A stretch of DNA of 63,924 nucleotides from an uncultured Chloroflexales bacterium (GTDB lineage Bacteria; Chloroflexota; Chloroflexia; Chloroflexales; Chloroflexaceae), in assembly GCA_937902315.1 (NCBI GenBank), contig CALGUG010000036.1, positions 1 to 63,924 on the forward strand, given 5' to 3'. Below the pieces are notes generated by a model. The model had not been told where the DNA came from. It saw only the letters and a program-made list of their open reading frames with translations, and ran no database searches. A program made the position numbers and the translations under genes. Below are positions 1-9,069 of the stretch, piece after piece (the stretch's first letter is position 1; each line of letters starts with the position of its first letter).

Positions 1-54
1 GCTATGCGAACGATCGCCTGTTGCTGCCGACACGACTTTTGGCTAATGCATAGC
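1..54 (-). repeat. 54-bp mini-repeat with 7-bp inverted ends
   Basis: The unit starts GCTATGC and ends GCATAGC. Its reverse complement matches 38646-38699 at about 50 of 54 positions. Both copies touch a GCGGGAG-type repeat, so this is probably a small mobile unit nested in a larger repeat. No gene lies in 1-352; the rest is other repeat families. Confidence 0.75.
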
Positions 55-290
55 CTTGCGGGAGAAGGGTGTATGCGCTCCCGCTCATGCGTGATCTTTC
101 AGACTAACAGCTTAACCACTAATATCACATTCGCTTACAGAGTTGCGTTCTTGTAACGCAAAAACGGGAAGTTCCGCTCTGCCGAAGGCCAAAAAGTAAG
201 TGATCTACCGAATTTGGTATAACTTGATAGCCGAAGGCGGACGCGGTTGGGATCGAATGGAAGGTAAAAAAACCTATCCGCCCTATGATG
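54..290 (-). repeat. Repeat mosaic: inner segment, decayed MITE and family-A arm
   Basis: Bases 54-120 match the reverse complement of about 9360-9420, an inner segment of the family-A element. Bases 134-222 are the right part of the IS630-type MITE (internal TCTGCCGAAGGCC and terminal ATTTGGTAT). Bases 228-245 are a family-A core, TAGCCGAAGGCGGACGCG. The partner arm would lie before the window. Confidence 0.7.
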
Positions 291-352
291 AGCGGCTTCG
301 TAGTGCGAACATGCTTGTCGCACACTTGCGAGGCTAAGGAAGTGGGAAGTGA

Positions 353-1981
353 TCAGCTTGTTGGCTGCTCGCTGTGATACTGCTGATAGAGCTTGCGGGC
401 CAGATCGAGCGCCTCTTCGACAGTGTGGATCTCTTTGGCGTCTTGGGCCTCGCGCACTTCCTTGAGCAAACGGCCCAGCAGCGGCCCGGGTTCGAGCTGC
501 AATTCTTGCATCAAGCGGTGGCCGTCGACCAGTGCTTTGGGGGCTTGGGTCGGCTGAGCCCAATACAGCTCAAGCAGCGCGCCAGTCCATTTATTGTGCT
601 CGATCCAACCTTCTTCGCTGGTGTGCGGGCCGCGCGTCGCTAGATGATCGGCCATGGCGTGCAAGAGCGTATCGGGGCCGAAGCTGTTGCTGTTGGGCGC
701 GTTGCCGCCTGTATCGCGAAAGAGGCGTAGGGCAGCGCGTAAGGTGACGGGCTGTGCGCCGAGCTGGCCCGGACGCATGTGGGCGCGCACCACGCCTGAG
801 ACATAGCTGGTAGCGGCTCGACCGAGGCGCAAGCGTTGGCAGATCGACTTGGCGACCTCTGCCCCGACCTCTTGATGGTGGTGAAAATTGACCCCGCCAT
901 CTGGTTTGTTCTGTTTGGTTTGGGGTTTAGCATTATCGTGGAGCAGCGCCGCCAACCTAAAGAGCACCCGTCGCGGAACGCCGCCGACGAACTCGTTCAT
1001 ATGTTGGTTGAGCTGTTCCATATGCGGCAGATCCAGCTTGAGCGAGGGGTGGGTCTGGGCTGCCACCGGGCGCGCGGTGGGCGGCAGTTTGCTCAACGAT
1101 TCGGGTTTGTCGATCTGAGCTATGATCCAATCGACAGCGGCCACCGTTTCGATCGAATGGGCCAGCACAGGCAGAAAGTGAACGCGCGGCTGATCGCAAT
1201 CGCGGGCCGCTTCAAGCTCAGGAAAGATCTGGGTCAGCAGGCCGAGCTCGTCGAGCAGGCTGATCCAAGGGGCCACCGAAACGTGGTTGAAGATCTTGAA
1301 AAGCTCGTCGCGCACCCGTTCTGGGGCGGGCTGTTGAATGGAGGGCGCGAGCTTTTTTATGCTCGCTTGCAACTCGGGCAGCAGGGTGAAGCCATCGCTG
1401 GCGGCGAAGCGCACCGCGCGCAGCAGTCGGAGCGGATCGTCTATCAGGCTGCGGCTGGTGCAAACCCGCAACTGTTCGTTGCTTAGGTCGCGCAGTCCAT
1501 CGCTCGGGTCGCAGACGGGCCAGCCGTCGTGCCATTTCCAAGCGAAGCCTTCGGGTAACTCGTGCGGTTTGCTCGCGAAGGCGCTCAAGGGGATCGCCAG
1601 CGCGTTGACGCTGAAGTCACGCGCCAGCAGATCTTCTTCAAGTGTGGCAGCTCGCAGTTGAACAATATCGATGTAGAGGCGCTCGGAAGAATCGGGCAGT
1701 AGCTCGAGGTCGGTCTGAGCGAGTTCATCGACTTTGCCTTGCACAACCCGCACGCTGCCGCGCTCTTCGTCGAGCACAAAGTAGCTTCCGCCGATCGCAT
1801 CGGCCAGCGTGCGCGCAAAGCCGATCACATCGCCACGCATCGCAATATCGATATCGTTGGCTGTGCGACCGCGCAGCAGATTTCGTACAAACCCCCCTAC
1901 CAGCCACATATCAGCGTTGTAGACGCTGCTGTAGCGGGCGATCTGTGTTAGCAAGTTGCTCACAGAGGGGTGTTTGCTCAT
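353..1981 (-). CDS. cca: CCA-adding tRNA nucleotidyltransferase / poly(A) polymerase family with HD domain
   Basis: 542 aa. It should add or repair the 3' CCA of tRNA in the cytoplasm. The N-terminal nucleotidyltransferase head carries GGFVRNLLRG followed by the metal-binding carboxylates D43 and D45 in NDIDIA. The neck and tRNA-binding region follow, then an HD domain near residue 340 (ALLHDNAKP, then FHHHQEVG). The HD domain may give 2',3'-cyclic phosphodiesterase or phosphatase activity, as in bacterial CCA enzymes with HD domains. The start overlaps the stop of the upstream kinase gene by ATGA, so the pair is probably translationally coupled. It is the last gene of a four-gene operon. A role as poly(A) polymerase cannot be excluded from sequence. 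Confidence 0.9.
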   Translation of the reverse strand: MSKHPSVSNLLTQIARYSSVYNADMWLVGGFVRNLLRGRTANDIDIAMRGDVIGFARTLADAIGGSYFVLDEERGSVRVVQGKVDELAQTDLELLPDSSERLYIDIVQLRAATLEEDLLARDFSVNALAIPLSAFASKPHELPEGFAWKWHDGWPVCDPSDGLRDLSNEQLRVCTSRSLIDDPLRLLRAVRFAASDGFTLLPELQASIKKLAPSIQQPAPERVRDELFKIFNHVSVAPWISLLDELGLLTQIFPELEAARDCDQPRVHFLPVLAHSIETVAAVDWIIAQIDKPESLSKLPPTARPVAAQTHPSLKLDLPHMEQLNQHMNEFVGGVPRRVLFRLAALLHDNAKPQTKQNKPDGGVNFHHHQEVGAEVAKSICQRLRLGRAATSYVSGVVRAHMRPGQLGAQPVTLRAALRLFRDTGGNAPNSNSFGPDTLLHAMADHLATRGPHTSEEGWIEHNKWTGALLELYWAQPTQAPKALVDGHRLMQELQLEPGPLLGRLLKEVREAQDAKEIHTVEEALDLARKLYQQYHSEQPTS

Positions 1982-2877
1982 GCAATATACCTTGCAAGCA
2001 TGCGATCGATCTCATCTAAGTAGCGTTCACCGAAATGGTTGAGATGGTTGATCGCATGGTAGAGGTTGTAGAGATCGATCCGCTCTTCTCGTCCCGGCTC
2101 GCTTGGCCAAACTTCCTCGTAGGCGGCATACATTTTGGGTGAGAAGGCCGTGCTCGACCATTGGCTATAGGCCAGATCGGCTTCGCGATCGCCGTAGTAG
2201 ACCGCCGGATCGATAACAACCGGCTCGCCTTGCGGGTCGTAGAGCACATTGCCAGCCCAAAGATCGCCGTGCAAGAGGGCAGGACGTCGCTCGACGCCGC
2301 CCAACCACTCGTCGAGGCGCGCCAACAGCCGATCGAGCTTATCGAGACGGCTGATCGATAAGAGCCCGTTCTGTTCGGCCAAGATCATCTGAGGAAGCAG
2401 ACGTCGATCGCGGAAGAAGCTGACCCAATCGCTGCTCGGCTTGTTGTCTTGGGGAGAAATGCCGATGTAGTTTTGCTGATCGAGGCCGTAGTAGTCTGCA
2501 ACGCCAGCTTTATGCAGCGATGCGATCTGGACGCCTAAGCGCTCGGCCGAGTTCTCGATATTGCCCTTGAATGGCTCGATCCACTCTTGGAGCATCCAGC
2601 CGAACGAGTCTTCGCTTGCATCGGCCCAAGCCAATACATAGGGAACACGAACGGTTTTGGTTTGACGTAGCAGGTCAAGACCATAGACTTCGCTCGAGAT
2701 CAGCCGCGCCGTGGTGTGGGTGTTGTATTTGAAGAGGTAACGATCTTTTTTCGTGTTGATCTGAAAGGCGTGGTTAATATAGCCGCCAGTTACCGCCTGA
2801 ACCGTTTGAATGCCACTGGTATCGTTGATCTGGTGCAGCGCATCACGGATCAACTGCAGCACTTGTGCTGATGTCAT
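1978..2877 (-). CDS. Fructosamine-3-kinase family protein (ketosamine kinase)
   Basis: 299 aa with the protein-kinase-like fold of the fructosamine-3-kinase family. Seen: Lys50 in YLFKYN (ATP), the family-specific catalytic motif LLHGDLWAGN (D205) and VIDPAVYYGD (metal-binding D223). Bacterial members studied act mainly as ribulosamine or erythrulosamine kinases that start removal of sugars from glycated protein amines. It overlaps both neighbours by 4 bp; the upstream neighbour is a low-molecular-weight phosphatase, a pairing known for this family and proposed to remove the phosphate in the same deglycation route. Substrate here is inferred. An aminoglycoside kinase is less likely given the WAGN motif. 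Confidence 0.85.
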   Translation of the reverse strand: MTSAQVLQLIRDALHQINDTSGIQTVQAVTGGYINHAFQINTKKDRYLFKYNTHTTARLISSEVYGLDLLRQTKTVRVPYVLAWADASEDSFGWMLQEWIEPFKGNIENSAERLGVQIASLHKAGVADYYGLDQQNYIGISPQDNKPSSDWVSFFRDRRLLPQMILAEQNGLLSISRLDKLDRLLARLDEWLGGVERRPALLHGDLWAGNVLYDPQGEPVVIDPAVYYGDREADLAYSQWSSTAFSPKMYAAYEEVWPSEPGREERIDLYNLYHAINHLNHFGERYLDEIDRMLARYIA

Positions 2878-3347
2878 AAAGAGCGCTCGTCTCGAATAAA
2901 TTGCAGCAGGCCGCTACACCCTGCTAGAACAAGGCTGTAGACATAATCAAATCCACCGTTGTAATAGGGATCGGGCACATTCCGCTCGCCCGTCTGAGGT
3001 GCAAAATCGAGCAGCCGATAGACATTGGTCGGTGAGCTGCTATACATTTTGCGAATATCGATCAAGTTGTCGTCGTCCATCGCGACGATGTAGTCGAAGT
3101 CATGCAGATCGGAGGCGCGGATCTGACGGGCACGTTGGCTGCCCGGATCGATATTATTTCGTTCGAGGACAGCCAACGTACCATGGTGGGGTGGTTCGCC
3201 ACTATGCCAGGCTCCTGTGCCAGCCGAGTCGATGATAAATTGCTGTTCAAGGCCCGCTTGTTTCACAAGGTGGCGAAAGACAGCTTCTGCCATTGGAGAA
3301 CGACAGATGTTCCCCATACAAACGAACAATACACGAATAGGAATCAT
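2874..3347 (-). CDS. Low-molecular-weight protein-tyrosine-phosphatase family protein
   Basis: 157 aa, normal family length. The P-loop CMGNICRS (C10 nucleophile, R16) sits at the N-terminus and the general-acid aspartate is in VPDPYY (D126). The fold dephosphorylates tyrosine phosphate or small ketosamine phosphates. Adjacency to a fructosamine-kinase-family gene, with a 4-bp overlap, points to the second role: clearing ribulosamine 5-phosphate during repair of glycated proteins (inference from known gene neighbourhoods). ATG at 3347 follows a GAGG. It lies 20 bp after the histidine kinase gene. Confidence 0.9.
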   Translation of the reverse strand: MIPIRVLFVCMGNICRSPMAEAVFRHLVKQAGLEQQFIIDSAGTGAWHSGEPPHHGTLAVLERNNIDPGSQRARQIRASDLHDFDYIVAMDDDNLIDIRKMYSSSPTNVYRLLDFAPQTGERNVPDPYYNGGFDYVYSLVLAGCSGLLQFIRDERSL

Positions 3348-3367
3348 GGAGCCTCAAACAGTCTCAA

Positions 3368-5011
3368 CTAACGTTGTTGGTTAGGCAATGGAACGCGCAG
3401 TTCCACTGTTGTTCCTTCACCAGGTGCCGAACGAATACGGCATTCTGCACCGATCAGCTCTGCCCGTTCCTTCATGTTGATCAGGCCCAAGCTGCCACGT
3501 GTTGAATAGCTCGCTTCGACTGCGGCAAGATTAAAGCCTTTACCTCGATCGCGCACACTGGCGACCAACTGATCTTCCTCTTGATAGAGATAGATGGTGA
3601 TGGTGCTCGCGCGCGAGTGTTTACGCGCATTATTGACCGCTTCTTGCAAAATAATGAAGATCGCGGCTTCGACCTCTTGGGGGAGGCGAGGCACATTGGT
3701 GGGCGCTTCGAGACGCAACTGAATATTGCTGCCCGAAGGGTCGCGCCAACGTGCAACATATTGTTGCAAGGTCGGCAGAAGCCCTTGAGTCTCTAGACCG
3801 AGCGGTCGCAATTCAAACAGCAGCGTGCGGATATTGTTGCTGGTTTTGGTGACCAGTTCGGAGAGAATTTCGAGTTCGCCTGGCACCCGCTCTGGCATAG
3901 CGGTCAGCAGCCGTTTGATGAATTCGATGTTCATCGCGATGGCTGCTACTCCTTGGGTCGGGCCGTCGTGCAGGTCGCGTGCGATCTGTCTACGGACCTC
4001 TTCCTCTTTGGAAAGGAGTTTATCTCGCTCTTGCTTCAGCGATTGATAGAGCCGTGCATTTTCGATGGCGATACCCGCCTGAGAGGCCAGAGTCGTTAAG
4101 AGGCGCAGATCTTGATCGGTGAAGCGGGCTCCATCGCGTTTGTTAAGCAGTTGTACTACACCAACGACCCGATCTTTGACCTTCATGGGGACGCAGAGGA
4201 TCGACTGTGTTACAAAGTCGAATTCGCGCCCGACGACATCGTACCAGCGCGGGTCTTGTTCCACATCGTGAACGATCTGTCCTACTCCGTGGGTGGCGAC
4301 CCAGCCGGCGATACCACGATCGGCGGGCATACGGAACGAGCGTTCGTCGTCGAGCATGTCTAAGACCAACTCGTTGCGCTCTTCGTCCAGCATAAAGATC
4401 GAGCAGCGTTCTGCTCCGACAACTTCGGGTGCATGGAGTTTAATCTCGTCTAGCAAGCTTGCCAGATCGAGGTTCGCAGTCAGCGATTGTCCAACTTCAT
4501 AAAGCAGGTGGAGTTCGCGCAGATCTCGCTCGGCTCGGCGCAGCATAGCGAGTTTATCAGCTTCACCACCGATAGCACGTACCAACAACAATAAGAGATC
4601 TTCATCTTTAAGCGGAGTATTGGAGCTCTTATCGCTGCTTTCGTTGGTGACGAGGTGAAGTAAGCCTACATCCTTACCACTGCTTTGCAAGGGCAGTTCA
4701 AGGATATCGCGCCCATCTTCGAGCGTATAGTAACCAACCGATGGTTTGGTATTATCTGTATGGCGAATAAAGCCACTACGCGCTTGTTCGATCAAGGTTG
4801 CAGCTGCGGAGTCGAGTGGGCCGCTTTCGAGCCGGACCAGTTCGCCATGCGGTGTCTGATAGATCAGCGCACCTGCTTGGGCAGGCCAAAAAGCTACAAG
4901 CCGCCCCAATGAGTCGGTGAGCAGACTAACAACGTCTTGATGACCCCCTGCTGTAAGGAGCTGACTGAGAGTTTCTAATTGGCGCTGGTCGAGTGTAAGC
5001 GACATAGGCAA
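3368..5011 (-). CDS. Cytosolic GAF-domain sensor histidine kinase, NarL/DegS type
   Basis: 547 aa, first gene of the operon. No membrane segment is seen. An N-terminal region of unclear fold (1-170) is followed by a GAF domain (about 175-330, with AERCSIFMLDEERNELV). A short helix leads to the HisKA_3 phosphoacceptor motif ARDLHDGPTQG (His near residue 346). The HATPase domain follows, with N-box EAVNNARKH, DRGKGF and GLINM. It should sense an internal ligand or redox signal through GAF and phosphorylate a NarL-type regulator, but none is encoded in this window. Co-transcription with deglycation-type enzymes is unusual. ATG at 5011 follows GGAGCGAGG. Confidence 0.9.
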   Translation of the reverse strand: MPMSLTLDQRQLETLSQLLTAGGHQDVVSLLTDSLGRLVAFWPAQAGALIYQTPHGELVRLESGPLDSAAATLIEQARSGFIRHTDNTKPSVGYYTLEDGRDILELPLQSSGKDVGLLHLVTNESSDKSSNTPLKDEDLLLLLVRAIGGEADKLAMLRRAERDLRELHLLYEVGQSLTANLDLASLLDEIKLHAPEVVGAERCSIFMLDEERNELVLDMLDDERSFRMPADRGIAGWVATHGVGQIVHDVEQDPRWYDVVGREFDFVTQSILCVPMKVKDRVVGVVQLLNKRDGARFTDQDLRLLTTLASQAGIAIENARLYQSLKQERDKLLSKEEEVRRQIARDLHDGPTQGVAAIAMNIEFIKRLLTAMPERVPGELEILSELVTKTSNNIRTLLFELRPLGLETQGLLPTLQQYVARWRDPSGSNIQLRLEAPTNVPRLPQEVEAAIFIILQEAVNNARKHSRASTITIYLYQEEDQLVASVRDRGKGFNLAAVEASYSTRGSLGLINMKERAELIGAECRIRSAPGEGTTVELRVPLPNQQR

Positions 5012-5166
5012 CCTCGCTCCTTATTCTAGTGACACATACCTTCACTTTAGCTCATTCATGATGGGCTGTCAACAGTCTGGAAGATATGGGTCGGCAGTTC
5101 CATAACAGGTTTGCGTTTTTGTATGATACACCCCTGTCATAACCTAAACGAAGATCTGGCAAGAAT

Positions 5167-5421
5167 TTAGGGTGTCGTGAGGCGCTCAAGTTCTTCGAGT
5201 AACCTGAGCGCTTCTTCGCGCGTGGTGCCGCACATATCGATATTCGCTTGAAGACTCACACAAACAGCTGGCCGCTCGGGGCGCCCAAAGAGTTTACAGC
5301 GATTGTGTTCATCGAGCTGAACGCAACGAACACCTGCGGGTTTGCCATTGGGCATGCCGGGAATGGGAGAGGAGATTGAGGGCGCGATACAACACGCCCC
5401 ACAGCCTATACGACACTGCAT
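5167..5421 (-). CDS. YkgJ-like small cysteine-cluster protein
   Basis: 84 aa. The N-terminus has CRIGCGACC, and further cysteines lie in GVRCVQLDEHNRCKLFG and at PAVCVSL, a pattern matching the YkgJ family (proposed zinc or iron-sulfur cluster proteins of unknown role). It is short but has both family blocks. It lies 41 bp after the DUF3307 gene on the same strand, so it probably ends the crp-DUF3307 transcript. Function unknown. Confidence 0.8.
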   Translation of the reverse strand: MQCRIGCGACCIAPSISSPIPGMPNGKPAGVRCVQLDEHNRCKLFGRPERPAVCVSLQANIDMCGTTREEALRLLEELERLTTP

Positions 5422-5462
5422 AATTGGCCAATCTCATAGATACACAGAGTGTGTTGTTCGAA

Positions 5463-6149
5463 TTAAATAAAGCGTTCAAGCATTACAAGCGTGCTTGCAA
5501 GTAGTGTTGCAAGTGATAATACCACAGTCAAGCCCGATGGTGTATCTAGGGGGTGGGGCGAGAGCGGATGGCGGACCACCACGGCTAGGGCCAACAAGGT
5601 AGCGGGTAGGGCCAAAAAGACGCTCAACAATACCAAGGTAACTACTCCAGCACCCGCGAGCATACAGTGCACCCGCGCCTTGAGGGCGTAGGCAGCGAAT
5701 TGGAACGATGGGTCGAGCCACGTCATAACGCCGAGAGGAATCGCGAAGGCAGCGGTAGTATAGACGCTAGCATACATTGCGAAGGTTGCCGACCAAGAAA
5801 TGGTATACGACCAAACTGTTGCAGACGGCAGGCTTGCCGAGAGCACGAGCGCAATAGTTGCGATATGGATCACTTGGTCGAGCAAAAATGCACCGATCGG
5901 GTGCCTGAAGAGACGATCGCCCTTAGAAACCTTCCAGCGATCGGTTGCGATATGGATCGCGGTAATGACAAGCATTTGAGGCCAGAGCGCCATCATACTG
6001 CGATCGAGCAAACCAACGAGGAGCATACAGAGCAATACCACAGCGCCATGAATGAATAAGCCATGCCAATAGCGCTTGTGCTGCACCAATATGTAAGGTT
6101 GGAGAACAAAATCTGCAACAAGATGGGCAAACAAGAATAAGAAAAACAT
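5463..6149 (-). CDS. DUF3307 family integral membrane protein
   Basis: 228 aa, several hydrophobic spans. The N-terminal block FAHLVADFVLQPYIL and the following HKRYWHGLFIHGAVVL match DUF3307 proteins, whose conserved His and Asp lie at the membrane face. A second conserved block, TAIHIATDRWK, is also present. Function unknown. It lies 23 bp downstream of the Crp/Fnr gene on the same strand. Confidence 0.75.
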   Translation of the reverse strand: MFFLFLFAHLVADFVLQPYILVQHKRYWHGLFIHGAVVLLCMLLVGLLDRSMMALWPQMLVITAIHIATDRWKVSKGDRLFRHPIGAFLLDQVIHIATIALVLSASLPSATVWSYTISWSATFAMYASVYTTAAFAIPLGVMTWLDPSFQFAAYALKARVHCMLAGAGVVTLVLLSVFLALPATLLALAVVVRHPLSPHPLDTPSGLTVVLSLATLLASTLVMLERFI

Positions 6150-6172
6150 TGAATTACCTCTGGTTGCGTCTA

Positions 6173-6877
6173 TTATGCCTGGTTTGAGCGTAGTTGGGTC
6201 AAAGTACGCTCGAGTTGGTCGAAATTCAGCACAATGATTTGTGCTCGAGACACCCGTACAAGCCCTTGTTCGCGGAGGCTCCCCAAAATACGGTTTACCG
6301 TTTCGCGGGTTGTGCCAGAAAGGCTAGCTAGATCGTCTTGAGTGAGATGGAGATCGATCGCTACCGCACCCCCATCGGCGACACCATATTGAGCTGCTAG
6401 GTTGATTAATTGGGCCACAACCCGCTGCGATGCGGAATGGCTTGCCAGCAATTGAGCATAAAGCGTGCTGTGACGCAGGCGCGCTGCTAAGGCTTCGATA
6501 ACGGCTCGTGCGATGTAGGGGTTGGTTGCTATCGTCTCTAAAAAGGTTGTGCGATGGAGTGTCAGTGTTGTTGTGCGTCGCATCGCTTGGGCGTTGGCCG
6601 AACGTGGCTGCCCATCAAGTAATGAGAGTTCGCCTAAGAAGTCGCCCGGGCGATAGATGATCAACGAGAGGTCTTGGCCAACTTCATTGACGGTGAAGAT
6701 ACGCACTTGGCCGCTGACGATGATATAAAGTTCTTCGCCGATGTCTCCCTGTTGCATCAACATCTCGCCACGTTGAAAGGTCTGAATGCCAAGATTTTTG
6801 ACAAGCAGCTGAAGATGCTCGTCAGAGAGACGAGAGAAAAGGGGCACACTTCTAAGAAGGTCTTGCTTTTCAGACAT
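6173..6877 (-). CDS. Crp/Fnr family transcriptional regulator
   Basis: 234 aa from ATG 6877; an in-frame extension to 6904 starts less convincingly. Residues 10-120 form a cyclic-nucleotide-binding domain with FLGELSLLDGQPRSANA: E83, R92 and S93 match the phosphate- and ribose-contacting positions of E. coli CRP, so binding of cAMP or a related nucleotide is plausible. A dimer helix (about 125-150) leads to a winged helix with LTQDDLASLSGTTRETVNRI. No cysteine cluster of FNR type is present. A 705-base gene-free region lies upstream, divergent to a reductase gene. Confidence 0.9.
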   Translation of the reverse strand: MSEKQDLLRSVPLFSRLSDEHLQLLVKNLGIQTFQRGEMLMQQGDIGEELYIIVSGQVRIFTVNEVGQDLSLIIYRPGDFLGELSLLDGQPRSANAQAMRRTTTLTLHRTTFLETIATNPYIARAVIEALAARLRHSTLYAQLLASHSASQRVVAQLINLAAQYGVADGGAVAIDLHLTQDDLASLSGTTRETVNRILGSLREQGLVRVSRAQIIVLNFDQLERTLTQLRSNQA

Positions 6878-7582
6878 CTTCACGCAACCTTCAACACAAT
6901 CCAACAGCGAGTGGGTTTGTGTATATATTTACTATGGTGTCGCATTAACTCGTATACCCAATTATACTGCTTTGAGCCTCGAGGCACTATGATGAATATC
7001 ACGAAAAAAAGCGAATTTTCAGGATATTTTTATGGCTATGAGAGAGACTTTTCATGGTATCTACTTGATTAGTGCGATCTATAACTTGCATAATGCTTTG
7101 TAAAGAAGAAAAACGATATTTTTTGTGAAAATCTTAGTATGGCGGCCAACAATAACATTTGTTCCTCTAAATGCAGGTTGTATACCGCGAAAATGGAGAT
7201 CTATCAACTGCTTCGTTACTTGTGGATTGGATTCAAGCATGGTAGAATGCGCCCGAATTCTTCAAGTATCCAATTGGCTCACGAGCATGTTGCTATAGCG
7301 ATCTCCAGTGCCGGATGTTAGATCTGGTTTTTTGGCGTGCTCGAAACAATAGCTGCTCTAGAGGCAGATAAATCAAAAGCGCCTAGTATAGCCGTTCTAG
7401 CTGCCACAATTTGGCTTGGACGAGAGTAATGTGAGTCTGAGGATACACAATCGTTACTTAAGCGTAACAGTGGCCTCATGAAGGATTGGCGCATAGATGA
7501 GCCAGCTTAGAGGTGTGATAGCTTCTAGGCAGTGCTGAATGCGCTGGTCGTTAAGTCTTTTCCAGATTTAAGGAGCATCAAC
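6878..7582. other. Divergent intergenic region, AT-rich, no gene recognised
   Basis: About 0.7 kb between the divergently transcribed crp-type and ferredoxin-NADP reductase genes. It is clearly more AT-rich than the flanking genes. Short open frames here have no recognisable domain. I saw no convincing TGTGA-N6-TCACA operator and no RNA gene. It probably holds both promoters. Confidence 0.5.
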
Positions 7583-8968
7583 GTGGAGCAGACGTTAGGT
7601 AGTGCCGAGCGCCCGGTACGGGTCGCGATCATCGGCGCGGGGCCTTCGGCATTCTATGCCGCCGATGGCTTGTTGCAGAACAAAACAGTACACTTCGCGG
7701 TTGATATGTTCGACCGTAAACCGACCCCCTTTGGGCTTGTTCGCGATGGTGTAGCCCCCGACCATCAGAAGATCAAGTCAGTTACGCGCGTCTACGACAA
7801 AACTGCTTCGCATCCGCGCTATCGCTTTTTTGGCAATGTAACCTTTGGACGCGATATAACCCTCGATGATCTGAAGAAGTATTACGACCAGATAATTTTT
7901 GCGGTTGGCGCTCAGAGCGATCGACGCATGGGCGTGCCGGGCGAAGATCTAGAGGGCAGCTATCCTGCGACGGTTTTTGTTGCTTGGTACAACGGCCATA
8001 TCGACTACAGCCATCTCGACTTCGACCTTTCTCAAGAGAGCGTCGCGATTATCGGCCAAGGTAATGTCGCCATCGACGTGACTCGTATTTTGGCCAAGTC
8101 TCCGGAAGAGCTGGCCGTTACCGACATCGCTGACCATGCGCTTGAGCGTTTGCGCCACAGCAAGATCAAGAAGATCTATGTGATCGGACGCCGTGGCCCG
8201 GCCCAAGCGGCCTTCACCAATGTCGAGCTGCGCGAACTTGGCGAATTAGATGTGGCCGAGTTGATCGTTAACCCGGCTGAGCTTGAGCTAGACCCAGCGA
8301 GCGAAGCCTCGTTGGCCAACGATCGTGTAGCAGCCAAGAACGTAGAGATCTTGCGCGAAAACGCCACCAAGGAGCGCGCAAACAAGGAGCGACAGATCGA
8401 GATTCGCTTCTTGCGCTCGCCTGTTGAGGTGATTGGCGAGAACGGCAAGGTGACTGCTATCAAGCTGCAAAAGAACATTCTTCAGCAGAAAGAGGATGGC
8501 TCGATCGTGGCCGTTGGTACCGACGAGTACGAGATTTTGCCGGTCGGTTTGGTCTTCCGCTCGATCGGCTACAAAGGTGCTCCGCTGGAAGGCGTGCCCT
8601 ACGACGATCGCAAAGGCACCATTCCCAACACGCTCGGCCGCATTATCAACAACGGCGAGCCGGTTGTGGGCCAGTATGTGGTCGGCTGGGCCAAGCGCGG
8701 CCCGTCGGGCATTATCGGCACCAACAAGCCCGACTCGCTAGAGACGGTCAAGCAGATGGTGGCCGATCTCGAGGCTGGGGTGATCACTCCGGCCAGCGCC
8801 GACGCCTGCCAGATCGAGGAGCTGCTCAAAGAGCGCAATGTGCGCTATGTAAGCTTTGCCGAGTGGAAGCGCTTGGACGAGGTCGAGACCTCGCGTGGTC
8901 AGGCTCAAGGCCGCCCGCGTGTAAAGTTCACCAAAGTGAAGGATATGCTCGACCACTTGGATAGCTAG
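7583..8968 (+). CDS. FAD-dependent ferredoxin/adrenodoxin-NADP reductase family protein
   Basis: 461 aa from GTG 7583, chosen because AAGGAG lies 8 bases upstream; a frame opening at 7532 has no such site. FAD-binding motif VAIIGAGPSAFYAADGLL is near the N-terminus. The family signature PFGLVRDGVAPDH follows, then VAIIGQGNVAIDVTRIL for NADP(H) binding, and a C-terminal GWAKRGPSGIIGTNK. This is the FprA/adrenodoxin-reductase family, which moves electrons between NADPH and a ferredoxin. No ferredoxin gene is adjacent. A strong hairpin terminator follows at 8992. Confidence 0.92.
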   Translation: MEQTLGSAERPVRVAIIGAGPSAFYAADGLLQNKTVHFAVDMFDRKPTPFGLVRDGVAPDHQKIKSVTRVYDKTASHPRYRFFGNVTFGRDITLDDLKKYYDQIIFAVGAQSDRRMGVPGEDLEGSYPATVFVAWYNGHIDYSHLDFDLSQESVAIIGQGNVAIDVTRILAKSPEELAVTDIADHALERLRHSKIKKIYVIGRRGPAQAAFTNVELRELGELDVAELIVNPAELELDPASEASLANDRVAAKNVEILRENATKERANKERQIEIRFLRSPVEVIGENGKVTAIKLQKNILQQKEDGSIVAVGTDEYEILPVGLVFRSIGYKGAPLEGVPYDDRKGTIPNTLGRIINNGEPVVGQYVVGWAKRGPSGIIGTNKPDSLETVKQMVADLEAGVITPASADACQIEELLKERNVRYVSFAEWKRLDEVETSRGQAQGRPRVKFTKVKDMLDHLDS

Positions 8969-8991
8969 GCCGAGTCTTGAGCGCATCATAC

Positions 8992-9030
8992 AAAGGGAGA
9001 CGAGAAGTTCATACCTCGTCTCCCTTTTTG
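8992..9030 (+). terminator. Intrinsic terminator after the reductase gene
   Basis: Perfect 13-bp stem AAAGGGAGACGAG (8992-9004) and CTCGTCTCCCTTT (9015-9027), 10-base loop, then a short T run. Confidence 0.85.
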
Positions 9031-9069
9031 TATACTTCCAAATGCGATTGATGATTGCAACGAGTCTAA

